A DNA stretch of 64,000 bases from Chthoniobacteraceae bacterium (GTDB lineage Bacteria; Verrucomicrobiota; Verrucomicrobiia; Chthoniobacterales; Chthoniobacteraceae), in NCBI GenBank assembly GCA_028293625.1, contig JAQGOL010000040.1, forward strand, positions 62,001-126,000, in the 5' to 3' direction. Positions 51,173 through 61,370 of the stretch are shown here, in pieces. Every line of letters begins with the position of its first letter. Position 1 is the first letter of the stretch. The position numbers were made by a program, and so were the translations under genes. The notes below the pieces were generated by a model, which worked only from the letters and a program-made list of their open reading frames with translations, had not been told where the DNA came from and ran no database searches.

Positions 51173-53254
51173 ATGATGCGCCAGGAGCTGCGCGAGTTGA
51201 TTGACCGCTCCCGATTTCATCAAGGCGCGGTACGTGAAGTGGCCGCGATGCTGCCGGCCGACGATGCGGAATTGGATCGTTGGATAGATGATGTGGTGCT
51301 TGATAATGATCAGCCCGGCTTTGTTTACGGCGTCGTCGCCGCCTTGAGCTGCGGACGCCGTGTTGACGCGCGGCACCTGACTAAAGGCACGTTGCTGATG
51401 CCCAACATTCTTACCCTGGGCTGCGTGGCGTGGCACATGGATGGCGATGTGGCTGAACACCTGTTGACCGCGGTGCAGCGAACCCTGGTCGCAAGAGAGA
51501 GCCAGGCGTCCGCTCTGCTCGTTGCTGCGGCGTGGTGCCTGGAAAGACGCAACGGTGAATTGCCAAGCGGCCTCATCACCGAGGCGCGGCTGCTCGCACG
51601 CACAAAGGAGCTGAGCAAAACGGGAATGGAAATGTTATGCGCCCTGGCCGGGATTATAAGGGATGACGGCTTCTCGGCGGTCCTGGCTCAGCACGACAAA
51701 TGGAAACTCGACCAGAGCGACATGCTCGAAGCCCAAAGCATGGGACAACGCATGCTCCGTTTATGCCGTGCCCCGATCCTCGACATCGTTCCACAGAATG
51801 CCAGCAACGATCTTGCCCGGGGATTTACGATGCGCAGGGCGGTGGCAAGAATCGGGCGCAATGAAAGCTGCCCGTGCGGCAGTAATGAAAAATACAAACG
51901 CTGCTGCTTTGATAAAGATCAGCAGCGCCTTCATCTGTCGTGCGATGTGGCCGGAAAAACGGCCGCCGAAGTCCGGGCAGATCCCGAGCGTTACCTGACC
52001 AAGGCCCGCCTCGACAAGACCCAGCCTTATGAACTCGCGCGGCTCGATCCGTGTAAAATCGATCCGCAACTGCTTCAAACCTATACCGTTCGGCTCGCTG
52101 CATTCTCTCTTTTTGAACGGATCGCCGAAGCCTACGAAAAACTCGGATGCCCGGAACCACTCAAAGAAGTTTGGGCCTTCATCCTCTTTTACGTCACCCG
52201 CGCCGGTCGCAAGGACATTGTTGAACGGCTCATGAAAACCGGGCTCGAATTCGGATGCGATCCCGCTGAAGTGCATCCCGGCACGCGGTTGCTGATGAGG
52301 CGGGATGAGCCGGCGGCTTTTTTATCACTCCTGGATGAACTGGCGCGGGAAGCGGTGATGAACAACAACGCGGAAACGCTTTCGAGGTTCGCCACGGGTA
52401 TCATGACCTCCGATCAGCGCGCTCTGGGAATCCTGATCGCGCGTGGAATTTTACCGATCACCGATAAAAAAGACGCGCTCTATCTGTTTGAGCAGATGCT
52501 TGAGGGCCGCGACAAACTCAATCTTTCCCCCGACGACCCCTTTAGCGACCTTATCGACGCGCGCTTTATGGAAGAGGAATCGGAGCCGAGCGCAGACGCT
52601 GAAGCGTTGCGAGTGGCGCGGCATCGGCTCGAATCCAAAGCGGCCGAGGTGCGGCAATTAAAAGAAGCGCTCGAACAGTTGCGCGGTGAAATCGAGCATC
52701 GGGAAGAGAAGGCGCCGGCTGCTGTGCAATCTTGCAACCTGTTGGCGCCCTTGGATGAGAGTGCCTTGCATCTGTTACGCGAAAAAGTGAACTCGCTAAA
52801 ATGTGAACTTAAACAGCGGCACAACGAGCGCGCTGTCCTGCGGCGGGAGCTGGAAAAAATGCACACGGACCTTGAAAGCCTCAAGCAATTCCAAGCCCGG
52901 CACGATACGCAGGAGCATGAGGAGGTCGACGAGGAGGAAGCGTTCATTCTGCCAAGCGGCGTCAGCGCCAATCAACCGGTTCGGCTGATTGAATTTCCCC
53001 GCAAATTCCACCAGGCCCTTGCCCTGATTCCCCGGCAAACAGCTCGCGCGACGCTTGCCATCCTCGGACGGTTGGCGGGTGGCGAGCCCGCGGCGTTTGT
53101 GGGCGTGGTCCGGCTCAAAGCGTGTCCCGACATCCTGCGTCAGCGCATTGGAATTCATCACCGGCTGCTGTTCCGGCTGCTGCCTGAACAGGTCCAAGTG
53201 GTCGACGTGATCAATCGCAAGGATCTCTCACGGCGAATCAAGTCACTGGGATGA
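51173..53254 (+). CDS. SEC-C zinc-motif protein with coiled coil and RelE-like C-terminal fold
   Basis: A 693-residue cytoplasmic protein. Residues 1-215 are helical with no motif I recognise. Residues 225-247 hold a SEC-C metal site, IGRNESCPCGSNEKYKRCC, of the type found at the end of SecA that binds zinc and contacts SecB or ribosomes. A helical segment (260-470) and a Glu/Arg-rich coiled coil (about 475-590) follow. The last 90 residues (605-692) look like a RelE/ParE-type fold: FPRKFHQALALIPRQTARAT, VRLKACPDILRQRIGIHHRL, VQVVDVINRKDLSRRI. The RQRIGxxxRLLF stretch is characteristic of RelE-family toxins. No antitoxin gene is adjacent. Function unknown; SEC-C is clear, the RelE-like part is moderate. 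Confidence 0.75.
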   Translation: MMRQELRELIDRSRFHQGAVREVAAMLPADDAELDRWIDDVVLDNDQPGFVYGVVAALSCGRRVDARHLTKGTLLMPNILTLGCVAWHMDGDVAEHLLTAVQRTLVARESQASALLVAAAWCLERRNGELPSGLITEARLLARTKELSKTGMEMLCALAGIIRDDGFSAVLAQHDKWKLDQSDMLEAQSMGQRMLRLCRAPILDIVPQNASNDLARGFTMRRAVARIGRNESCPCGSNEKYKRCCFDKDQQRLHLSCDVAGKTAAEVRADPERYLTKARLDKTQPYELARLDPCKIDPQLLQTYTVRLAAFSLFERIAEAYEKLGCPEPLKEVWAFILFYVTRAGRKDIVERLMKTGLEFGCDPAEVHPGTRLLMRRDEPAAFLSLLDELAREAVMNNNAETLSRFATGIMTSDQRALGILIARGILPITDKKDALYLFEQMLEGRDKLNLSPDDPFSDLIDARFMEEESEPSADAEALRVARHRLESKAAEVRQLKEALEQLRGEIEHREEKAPAAVQSCNLLAPLDESALHLLREKVNSLKCELKQRHNERAVLRRELEKMHTDLESLKQFQARHDTQEHEEVDEEEAFILPSGVSANQPVRLIEFPRKFHQALALIPRQTARATLAILGRLAGGEPAAFVGVVRLKACPDILRQRIGIHHRLLFRLLPEQVQVVDVINRKDLSRRIKSLG

Positions 53255-53268
53255 TCCCGCGCTTGCGA

Positions 53269-54045
53269 TTAGCGGATAATGCCGCGCGGACTGTTGGTCA
53301 CAAATTCAATCAAAAGCTCAAGCTCCGGCGAATCGGCCAGATCGACCCGGATTTGCTCAACGGCTTGCTGAAGGTTGAGCTTTGAGCGGTAGATAAGCCG
53401 GTAAGCTTCTTTGATGCGCCGGATCGCCTCCTCGGAAAAACCGTGCCGTTCGAGTCCCACTTTGTTGAAGCTGCGGACTTTCGCGGGGTTCCCATCGGCA
53501 ATCATGTAAGGCGGGACATCCTGCACGATCTTTGAACAACCGCCGGTCAGTGCATGGGCGCCAATCCGGCAGAACTGATGGATCGCGGTCAGCCCGCCGA
53601 TTACCGCGTAATCTCCCACTTCCACATGGCCGGCCAGGGTGCCGTTGTTGGAAAAAATAACATGATCGCCAACCACGCAATCGTGGGCCACATGGGAATA
53701 GGACAAAAGGTAGCAGTGGCTGCCGATCCGTGTGACCGACCCGGGCGCGGTGCCGCGGTGCAGCGTCACAAATTCCCTGAAAACATTATTCTCCCCAATC
53801 TCAAGGTGCGTCGGTTCGCCCGCATATTTGAGATCCTGGGTGACCTGGCCGATTGAGCCGAAGCTGAAAAAGCGGTTGCCCGGCCCGATTTTGGTCGGCC
53901 CGCAGACAGTCACATGGTTCTGAAACCAGCAGCCGTCCCCGATAATTACCTTCTCTTCAATCACGCAATACGGGCCGATCACGACGTTCTCGCCGATTTG
54001 GGCGCCGGGATCGACGACTGCGGTGGGATGAATCTTGGAAGTCAC
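53269..54045 (-). CDS. lpxA: UDP-N-acetylglucosamine acyltransferase LpxA
   Basis: A 258-residue enzyme that starts lipid A synthesis by acylating UDP-GlcNAc. The left-handed beta-helix hexapeptide repeats run from IHPTAVVDPGAQIGENVVIG to IGAHALTGGCSKIVQDVPP; the catalytic His is in YSHVAHDCVVGDHV, and the C-terminal helical domain contains LERHGFSEEAIRRIKEAYRLIYRS. Start codon is GTG at 54045 and overlaps the lpxC-fabZ stop as GTGA, so translation is coupled. Confidence 0.95.
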   Translation of the reverse strand: MTSKIHPTAVVDPGAQIGENVVIGPYCVIEEKVIIGDGCWFQNHVTVCGPTKIGPGNRFFSFGSIGQVTQDLKYAGEPTHLEIGENNVFREFVTLHRGTAPGSVTRIGSHCYLLSYSHVAHDCVVGDHVIFSNNGTLAGHVEVGDYAVIGGLTAIHQFCRIGAHALTGGCSKIVQDVPPYMIADGNPAKVRSFNKVGLERHGFSEEAIRRIKEAYRLIYRSKLNLQQAVEQIRVDLADSPELELLIEFVTNSPRGIIR

Positions 54046-55352
54046 GGATCGATAAATCCGAACATCAGTTCAGCCTGGGAAACCACCTCGCCGTTCACCA
54101 CGCAACGGCCGCGGCACTTGGCGATGCTCTTTTTTCGCTGCGTGACTTCCACCTCAATAAACAAGGTGTCGCCGGGCATCACCGGCTTGCGGAACTTGAC
54201 CGCATCGGCGCTCATGAAGTAACCGATGCGTCCGGCCTGACCCGGCAGACGCAAACTGAGAATGCTGCCAACCTGCGCCATCGCCTCCAGCTGCAGGACG
54301 CCAGGCATCACGGGATGATTGGGGAAATGACCCTGGAAATACGGCTCGTTGATCGTAACCGATTTCACGCCCGTGCATTTGTTTTCACCTTCAAAATTGA
54401 TGACGCGGTCCACCATCAGGAACGGGTAACGATGCGGCAGAAGGCGCATCACATCGTTGACGTCAAGCACGTCGCCGCCCTTTGGCGTCACGGCCGGAGG
54501 CACCAACGCCATCGTCTTGGCAAATTGTTTACTCAAGGCACGCGCGAGGTCCGTATTGGCGCCGTGCCCCGGTTTAATCGCGATGACGTGCCCTTTAAAA
54601 GCGCGTCCGAACAGCGCGAGATCACCGACGATATCGAGGATCTTATGCCGGGCGAACTCCTCCTTGAAACGCATCGGCTCTTTGCCAAGCACCGAGTCGC
54701 CTTTGACCACCACGGCGTTCTCCAGACTGCCGCCTTTGATCAGCCCCTTGTCGATAAGCGACTTCACATCCTCGTAAAAAACAAAGGTGCGCGCCGCGGC
54801 GATCTCTTTCTCGTAGATCGCGGGCGTGATTTCAGTCGAATAATACTGCGTAAAGCGGCCGTCAGGGCCGACTTGTGTGCATGAGACCCGGAACGTCTCA
54901 TCGGGCACAATCGTCATGAGCGAGCCGCTTTTGGTCTCAAGATGAATCGTCTCGGTTACTTCATACACGGGACGCTGGGCCGCCTGTTCAATGACGCCCG
55001 CTTTTTTGATCAGCTCCACAAAAGGCCGCGCGCTGCCGTCGCCGATGGGCGGCTCATTAGCGTCCATCTCGATAAGCACATTGTCAACGCCCATGCCCGC
55101 GAGGGCGCTAAGCACGTGCTCGATGGTATGCACCTTGACACTTCCCTCGGCAATGGTCGTCGAACGCTCAACCGTTTTGACGTGCTCAATCCGCGCGTCG
55201 ATGATCGGTTCATCCGGCAGGTCACTCCGCTTGAATTTGCGTCCATGGCCGGGCGGGGCGGGATGCAGGGTAAGAGTGACTTCTTCGCCGGTATGCAGGG
55301 AGGATCCACTGATACTGGCGCTTTTGGCGAGCGTGTGTTGCAACGAGGTCAT
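54042..55352 (-). CDS. lpxC-fabZ: Bifunctional LpxC deacetylase/FabZ dehydratase
   Basis: A 436-residue fusion. Residues 1-285 are LpxC (UDP-3-O-acyl-GlcNAc deacetylase), with zinc ligands in HTIEHVLSALAGMGVDN, RHKILDIVGDLALFG and the catalytic GHGANTDLARAL. Residues 290-436 are FabZ (3-hydroxyacyl-ACP dehydratase), with the active-site His in HFPNHPVMPGVLQLEAMAQ and the PF block LLPHRYPFLMVDRV. This fusion is known from Bacteroidota, Chlamydiae and Verrucomicrobia and supports the PVC placement of the window. LpxA follows in the same operon with a 4-base overlap, so lipid A and fatty-acid supply are produced together. Confidence 0.96.
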   Translation of the reverse strand: MTSLQHTLAKSASISGSSLHTGEEVTLTLHPAPPGHGRKFKRSDLPDEPIIDARIEHVKTVERSTTIAEGSVKVHTIEHVLSALAGMGVDNVLIEMDANEPPIGDGSARPFVELIKKAGVIEQAAQRPVYEVTETIHLETKSGSLMTIVPDETFRVSCTQVGPDGRFTQYYSTEITPAIYEKEIAAARTFVFYEDVKSLIDKGLIKGGSLENAVVVKGDSVLGKEPMRFKEEFARHKILDIVGDLALFGRAFKGHVIAIKPGHGANTDLARALSKQFAKTMALVPPAVTPKGGDVLDVNDVMRLLPHRYPFLMVDRVINFEGENKCTGVKSVTINEPYFQGHFPNHPVMPGVLQLEAMAQVGSILSLRLPGQAGRIGYFMSADAVKFRKPVMPGDTLFIEVEVTQRKKSIAKCRGRCVVNGEVVSQAELMFGFIDP

Positions 55353-55466
55353 TAAAAATAAGGAACGGAAAAAAGGAGAGGCAGCCGGGAGGCGCCGAAA
55401 ACGGGAGGGTTGTCGTGCCGGGAGAGTTTCCCGGCGGGAGGATCAGCACGGATCCAACGGTGCGGA

Positions 55467-55942
55467 TCAATCTTTTCCAGCGATGGGAAAGAGAAGCGAA
55501 TCGACGTACCGCTGATTACTTTGACGCAGCCGTTCCACCATAAGCCGGCCGATGGCGATCAGGAATTTGAATGCGGCAGTCGGATAAACGCCCGCCAGCG
55601 CCGAGAGCGACGCCTGGGTGATTTTTAAGAGCATGCAGTCGTCGGTGGCGATGACATCGGCCGAACGCGGACCGGCGTCGACCAGTGAGATCTCGCCAAA
55701 AAAACTGCCCGCCTTGAGCACTGCAAGGTCGATGCTGTGGCCATCCTTGTGATGAAGCACTTTGGCGTTGCCTGTCACGAGAACATACATGCAATCGCCT
55801 ACATCGTCCTGGCGCACGATCACGTCGCCTTTTGAAAACTCCTCGGGATCGAGCAACGCAAAAAACTCGTCCATTTCCTCGTCGGAAAATTCCGCGAAAA
55901 GGACTTTATCGCGCAGGGTCTCTCGGATCTCATCGGTAGTGA

Positions 55943-55946
<4 letters not shown>
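55467..55946 (-). CDS. Stand-alone cyclic-nucleotide-binding protein
   Basis: A 159-residue protein made of one cNMP-binding domain. The phosphate-binding cassette is GSFFGEISLVDAGPRSADVIA (FGE...R-S-A), as in domains that bind cAMP or cGMP. No helix-turn-helix follows; the C-terminus is a short helical tail (LIAIGRLMVERLRQSN). It overlaps the ABC ATPase gene by 4 bases, so the two are co-translated. It may sense cyclic nucleotide made by the cyclase at 61371, but that is only inference. Confidence 0.85.
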
Positions 55947-56611
<665 letters not shown>

Positions 56612-56709
56612 TCAGTTGGAGATTGCGGATTGGGAATTATGGGGACAGGGATTGCCCCCCGCCACAAGCTTGGCCATCCTTTCTCCGTAATTCACAATCT
56701 GCAACCCCG

Positions 56710-57477
56710 TTGTCCCGCTTCGTCCATTCCTCAAGCCTCCAGCCGCATTCGGACATCATCGCGGAATCCGCGGATTGGATAGCTGTAAACAAACCGGCTT
56801 TTATGGAAGCGCACCCGAGCAAGCCGAACGGTCGCCGGACGCTTTGGCATGAGCTGCGCGACATCCTCGCATTCGAAATTGCCAACGGCGGGCAGGTTTC
56901 CATCATCAACCGCCTCGATCGAGAGACCAGCGGGCTGACCCTTGTCGCCAAATCGCATGCAGCAGCCCGCACTTTCCACCAGATCATGGAGCAGCGCGGA
57001 ATTGAAAAGGAATATCTGGCGCTTGTCTGGGGCTGGCCGATTCACGATGAATTTACCATCGAGGTTCCCCTGCTCCATCAACGCGATGTGGAGCCGTTTC
57101 GAATTTACCTCAAACAGATCGGGCACCCGGACGGCGCACTGGCCAGCACACGGTTCAAAGTGGAGCGCCGATTTTCCAAAGCCACTTCCAATGGCGATCA
57201 ATTTGCGATCGTGCGTTGTTTTCCTAAAACCGGGCGCATGCACCAGATCCGTGTCCATCTTTCCGAATACGGGCATCCGATCGTGGGCGACAAAATCTAC
57301 GGCCCTGATGAAGGGTGCTATTTGGAATTCATTGAGACCGGCTGGACCGACGCGCTGGCCCGGCGCTTGATTCTGCCGCGCCAGGCGCTTCATTCAGCCG
57401 CGCTGCACGTTGCTGCTCACGCACTTTCCTTTAAATCGCCGCTGCCGGAAGATCTCGCGTCCTGGATTAAAGAGTGA
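56710..57477 (+). CDS. RluA-family pseudouridine synthase
   Basis: A 255-residue enzyme isomerising uridine in rRNA or tRNA. The catalytic Asp is in IINRLDRETSGLTLVAK; other family blocks are IAVNKPAFMEAHPSK, IEKEYLALVWGWP and FPKTGRMHQIRVHLSEYGHPIVGD, and LHSAALHVAAH near the end. No S4 domain. No ATG exists before the fold, so a TTG at 56710 is proposed; the frame stays open to 56545 on the divergent side, overlapping the ABC ATPase start. Confidence 0.85.
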   Translation: MSRFVHSSSLQPHSDIIAESADWIAVNKPAFMEAHPSKPNGRRTLWHELRDILAFEIANGGQVSIINRLDRETSGLTLVAKSHAAARTFHQIMEQRGIEKEYLALVWGWPIHDEFTIEVPLLHQRDVEPFRIYLKQIGHPDGALASTRFKVERRFSKATSNGDQFAIVRCFPKTGRMHQIRVHLSEYGHPIVGDKIYGPDEGCYLEFIETGWTDALARRLILPRQALHSAALHVAAHALSFKSPLPEDLASWIKE

Positions 57478-57525
57478 TCTATGTGGGAACTTGCTCGCCA
57501 AGCGCAGACTCTATAACCAACTCCT

Positions 57526-58359
57526 ATGAAGGTGATCGCCAAATGCCATAATTACTCGGGTTGTCTTAAAGCCTACCGCGGAGAATCCATCGAAATAGCC
57601 TCCGACGCTCCATTGGTTTGTCCGGAATGCAGCAAACCGCTCACCCCGGCCACCTCCAGCGGAGCACGTGCTGCCAAGTTGATTGCAGTCGTGATCCTCG
57701 CCGCCGCTCTCCTTGGCGGAGCCGTCTATTACGGCATGCCCTTCCTCAAAAGCAAAACGGCGGTTCCGGCGGTTCCGGGTGAAAAAAGCGCCACCAGCCC
57801 GGCGAATTCCACCGGTAGCGGAACAACGGCGCAAACGGCCGCTGAACCCGCTGAGCCGCCTCCCGCAATCGTCGCGCCCGAAAAACTCGATCTCGCCGTG
57901 GCGAGCGCGGAGAATAAAAAGATCAAATCAGAAGTGCTTACGCGCATCGATCTGATGCCCAACATTAGCCGTTCAAGTAAGGATAAGCTTTATGCCAGTG
58001 TGGAACGCGCCCGCAGCATGGGCAAGGTGCTCACCATTCCCTTTGGTCCGGGTAAAGTCAGCCTGAGCCAGGACGACGTCGATACGCTCAAGAGCCAACT
58101 TGGCTCGCCGGAACTGCTCAAATTACGCGACGATCCAACCGCGGTATTTGTGCTTCTCGGTTATGCCGATCCCAAGGGCGACAAACAGAAAAATGTCTCC
58201 GTCTCCCAGGCACGCGCCGACATGGTGCTTGCTGCGATGAAAGACAAATGCGGGGTGACAAACGTCATGCATTCGGTGGCGATGGGCAGCTCGGCCATTT
58301 TGAACGCGCAAAACCTCGAGAAGAATCGGATCGTGGAGATCTGGGCCGTCCTCCCGTAA
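57526..58359 (+). CDS. Zinc-ribbon, membrane and OmpA-like domain protein
   Basis: A 277-residue protein. Residues 1-40 have four cysteines in a zinc-ribbon spacing (C7, C13, C32, C35; the last pair reads CPEC), then a membrane helix (LIAVVILAAALLGGAVYYG, near 50-68), a Pro/Ala/Thr-rich linker and a C-terminal OmpA-like domain (VFVLLGYADPKGDKQKNVSVSQARADMV, residues about 195-277). The zinc-ribbon would lie in the cytoplasm and the OmpA-like part in the periplasm, where such domains bind peptidoglycan. It is followed 43 bases later by the FHA-ABC transporter. Role unknown. Confidence 0.7.
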   Translation: MKVIAKCHNYSGCLKAYRGESIEIASDAPLVCPECSKPLTPATSSGARAAKLIAVVILAAALLGGAVYYGMPFLKSKTAVPAVPGEKSATSPANSTGSGTTAQTAAEPAEPPPAIVAPEKLDLAVASAENKKIKSEVLTRIDLMPNISRSSKDKLYASVERARSMGKVLTIPFGPGKVSLSQDDVDTLKSQLGSPELLKLRDDPTAVFVLLGYADPKGDKQKNVSVSQARADMVLAAMKDKCGVTNVMHSVAMGSSAILNAQNLEKNRIVEIWAVLP

Positions 58360-58402
58360 GTCCTCCGCGGAATCTTCTCCGCTGTTCACGCCGCATTTTT
58401 CA

Positions 58403-60664
58403 ATGCCCTATCTTGCTGTCACGGGTGGTTTGCCCGGCCGGGTTTTTGTCTTGGACGAAGGCGCGTATGTCGCCGGCCGCTCGCCCGAAGCGGCCCTCGA
58501 GCTGAGCCACGTGGAGATTTCCCGGCAGCATTGCTGTTTTACGTGGGATGGTGAACGTTGCGCGGTTGAAGATCTCGGCAGCGTGGGCGGCACACGCGTC
58601 AATGGCGAGCGCATCTATTCCATCACCAAACTCAAAAATGGGGACCGGGTCGGCATCGGGCCGGTCTTTATTGAGTTCGGAATGGGAGAGCCGCCGGTGG
58701 TGGAACTCACCGATTCCAGCCTCCCCGCCGTCACTTCAACCATGCTGGTGCGCGGCATCCCCGCCGAGCGCATTCCCCTCGACACCGCCCTCGTTATCGG
58801 CCGCGATTCAGCCGCCGATGTGGTTTTAAGCAATCCGGCCATCTCGCGCCGGCACGCCCAGGTCGGACCAAAAGCGGGTGGCGGATGCGAGGTGTGCGAT
58901 CTCAACAGTTCCTCCGGCTCCTTCGTTAATGGGCATCGCTTTGATAAGCATGAATTAACCGTCGGGGACCGTCTCCAGATCGGGCCTTTCTATTTTCATT
59001 TTAATGGGCGTGCGCTGGTGCGCGTCGCCAACGCGGCAGGCGGATCGCTCCAAACCGCCCATATTTTCTCCCGCTTCGGTCCGCTGACCATTCTCGATGA
59101 TGTCACCATCGAGTTTCCCGCCTCGCGATTTATTGGAATTATCGGGCCAAGCGGCGCCGGCAAATCGTCACTTTTGCATGCCATTTCCGGTCTGAGGCAG
59201 CCGGATGAAGGAGGCGTTTTTGCCGATCATGCCGACATCTATGCGGCCGGCGCGGCGCCATCCTTTGGCTTTGTGCCGCAGGAAGACATCGTGCATCCGG
59301 AGTTGACCGTGATGGAGGCGCTCCGATTTGCCGCGCGACTGCGTCTGCCCAAGGAGACGCCGGGAATTGAGCTCCAAAAGCTCCTCCTTCAGACCATGGA
59401 ACAGCTGAGCCTGCGCCAACGGGCCGGGATTCCCATTTCCAGGCTCTCGGGCGGCCAGCGCAAAAGGGTCAGTGTCGGAGTCGAATTGCTGGCCCGGCCA
59501 GCAATCCTCTTTCTGGACGAGCCGACTTCGGGACTCGATCCGGCGACCGAATTCCAGTTGATGGAACTGTTGCGCGATCTGGCGGACACGGGCTGCACGA
59601 TCGTCTGCACAACCCACATCATGGAGAACGCTTACCTGATGGATCAGGTCGTCGTGCTTGTGGCAGGCTGTGTCGCGTTTCAGGGGTCGCCAAAGGAAGC
59701 GCGCGATTACTTCAATGTCGCCAAGCTGAGCGCCCTCTACGACAAGCTTCTCGATCGGCCGGCCAAGGAATGGCAGAGCGAGTTCCGTGAAAAATCGCCC
59801 ATCCCCGAGTTACTGCCAGCCGGAAGTGGCACCCAGCGCTTGTCCGGCAATGAGGAACGCCGCGCGCTGGCCCTGCCAATCCTTCTTCAACGACAGTGGG
59901 CGATCCTGAGTTCGGACTGGCGCAATTTCATCATTCTTGCCGGTCAGCCGCTTATCATTGCCGCGTTGGTATCGTGGGTGACCGATGAGCGGGCGCTCGT
60001 CATGTTTTTTGCATACCTCGCCACGCTCTGGTTTGGTTGCAGCAACGCGGCGCAGGAAATCGTCAAGGAAATCGCCATCTACCGGCGGGAACGGCTGATT
60101 GGCGTCGGGCCACACGCTTATTTGACGAGCAAATTCCTGTTCCTGACCGCGATTACCGGCACCCAGGCGCTGCTGCTCTACGGCGCTTTGATCCTTGGCG
60201 AAGGAGGACGCGACGGATCGGTGGCGTGGCAGCTGGCGGCCGTGCTTGGCACAGCGCTGGCGGCGGTCGGCATTGGGACGGCAATTTCGGCATTCTCACG
60301 CACGGTCATGCAAGCTGTCATGATCGTGCCATTGATCCTGATCCCGCAGATTGTCTTCTCGGGTTACACCGTCTCCGCGAGCGGAATGTCCGACTCGGTG
60401 CTTCGCACCAGCCGGCTGATGCCAAGTTTTTCCGCGCAGGTGATGATGGATACGAGCTTTCTTTGGAAAAGAAAACTCACCGGCGACACCATCAGCGATC
60501 ACGGCCAATCGTATCGCAATCTTGATCCCGAACGCGAGCTCGGTTCAGACGACACGTATGAACGTCCCGGCCCGGGATTAAAGGCCGCCATGGGCCATGG
60601 CTTGTGGGCGGTGGGAACTTATCTCGCCTCCTGGGTCGCGCTGCGTCGCAGAGAACGAACGTAG
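58403..60664 (+). CDS. Double-FHA ABC transporter (ABCG-type ATPase plus membrane domain)
   Basis: A 753-residue fusion. Residues 1-90 and 115-200 are two FHA domains that bind phospho-Thr peptides: GRSPEAALELSHVEISRQHC with GSVGGTRVNG, and IGRDSAADVVLSNPAISRRH with NSSSGSFVNG. Residues 215-450 form an ATPase with Walker A IGPSGAGKSSLLHAISGL, signature RLSGGQRKRVSVGVELLA, Walker B ILFLDEPTSGLDP and THIMENAYLMD. The rest (about 490-750) is an ABC2-type membrane domain with six helices (for example IVPLILIPQIVFSGYTV). The FHA regions suggest control by a Ser/Thr kinase, and one lies at 62415. Cargo unknown. Confidence 0.88.
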   Translation: MPYLAVTGGLPGRVFVLDEGAYVAGRSPEAALELSHVEISRQHCCFTWDGERCAVEDLGSVGGTRVNGERIYSITKLKNGDRVGIGPVFIEFGMGEPPVVELTDSSLPAVTSTMLVRGIPAERIPLDTALVIGRDSAADVVLSNPAISRRHAQVGPKAGGGCEVCDLNSSSGSFVNGHRFDKHELTVGDRLQIGPFYFHFNGRALVRVANAAGGSLQTAHIFSRFGPLTILDDVTIEFPASRFIGIIGPSGAGKSSLLHAISGLRQPDEGGVFADHADIYAAGAAPSFGFVPQEDIVHPELTVMEALRFAARLRLPKETPGIELQKLLLQTMEQLSLRQRAGIPISRLSGGQRKRVSVGVELLARPAILFLDEPTSGLDPATEFQLMELLRDLADTGCTIVCTTHIMENAYLMDQVVVLVAGCVAFQGSPKEARDYFNVAKLSALYDKLLDRPAKEWQSEFREKSPIPELLPAGSGTQRLSGNEERRALALPILLQRQWAILSSDWRNFIILAGQPLIIAALVSWVTDERALVMFFAYLATLWFGCSNAAQEIVKEIAIYRRERLIGVGPHAYLTSKFLFLTAITGTQALLLYGALILGEGGRDGSVAWQLAAVLGTALAAVGIGTAISAFSRTVMQAVMIVPLILIPQIVFSGYTVSASGMSDSVLRTSRLMPSFSAQVMMDTSFLWKRKLTGDTISDHGQSYRNLDPERELGSDDTYERPGPGLKAAMGHGLWAVGTYLASWVALRRRERT

Positions 60665-60700
60665 GTTTTTTCCGGAACCCGGGGCATCTCAGCCGCGATT

Positions 60701-61255
60701 TTATTTCGCCTTTTCCACCACGACCTCAACCCGGCGGTTTTGCTGGCGGCCTTCCTCGGTGTCGTTTGACGCAATCGGCTTCGTTTCACCGAGGCCGCGG
60801 GTGGTAAAGTGGATTCCGGATAACTCGGCCCGCTTCTTAAGGAATTCCTGCACGGCCAACGCACGCTTCTCAGAAAGCTCCAGATTTACCGCCGGTTTGC
60901 CTTTTGAGTCGGTATGTCCTTCGATGAGCACCGCGGCGCTCGGAAATTGCACAAGCACGGCGGCGATTTTTTCAAGCGAACTTTGAGCTTCGGGCCGGAG
61001 CTGCGCTTTTCCGGAATCAAAGAGCGCATCGCCTTCGAGGCGCATCGTCACCCGTTGTGCGGTCTCTTCAAGCTTCAGTTGTTTTTTTGCCGCTTCGAGC
61101 TCAAGGCGCTGCCTTTCAAGTTCGGCTTCCTTTTTCTCGAGCTGAAGCTCCTTTTTTTGGAGCTCCTTGATCTGCTCGGAGGCGGGTGCTACCGGTGCGG
61201 CATTCAGCACACCGCCGAGGCAGAATAGAGCGACAACGTAAATGTTGGTTTTCAT
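60701..61255 (-). CDS. OmpA-family periplasmic protein with coiled coil
   Basis: A 184-residue protein with signal peptide (IYVVALFCLGGVLNA), a Glu/Leu/Lys-rich coiled coil (residues about 25-70) and an OmpA domain (residues 80-184): GDALFDSGKAQLRPEAQSSL, AVLIEGHTDSKGKPAVNLEL, LSEKRALAVQEFL and GRQQNRRVEVVVEK. The Asp and Arg in these blocks bind peptidoglycan diaminopimelate in OmpA/Pal. No barrel and no lipobox, so it is probably a soluble periplasmic protein like YiaD. ATG at 61255; GTG two codons upstream. It lies head-to-tail with the FHA-cyclase gene. Confidence 0.85.
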   Translation of the reverse strand: MKTNIYVVALFCLGGVLNAAPVAPASEQIKELQKKELQLEKKEAELERQRLELEAAKKQLKLEETAQRVTMRLEGDALFDSGKAQLRPEAQSSLEKIAAVLVQFPSAAVLIEGHTDSKGKPAVNLELSEKRALAVQEFLKKRAELSGIHFTTRGLGETKPIASNDTEEGRQQNRRVEVVVEKAK

Positions 61256-61370
61256 TGCCACCTTCTTCGCTTGATGGCGTGCAAGTGGTTTGTGAATTCT
61301 CTCTTTCGAAAAGAACCGTGCGCCCGATCCGCCGGGAAAAACAGTCAGAACCCCAGGGCGTCCCTGGATA

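Noticed and set aside
50963-51460. N-terminal extension of the alpha/beta hydrolase frame on the minus strand
   Set aside because: It would overlap the start of the divergent SEC-C gene, and the protein fold starts only after the ATG at 50962.
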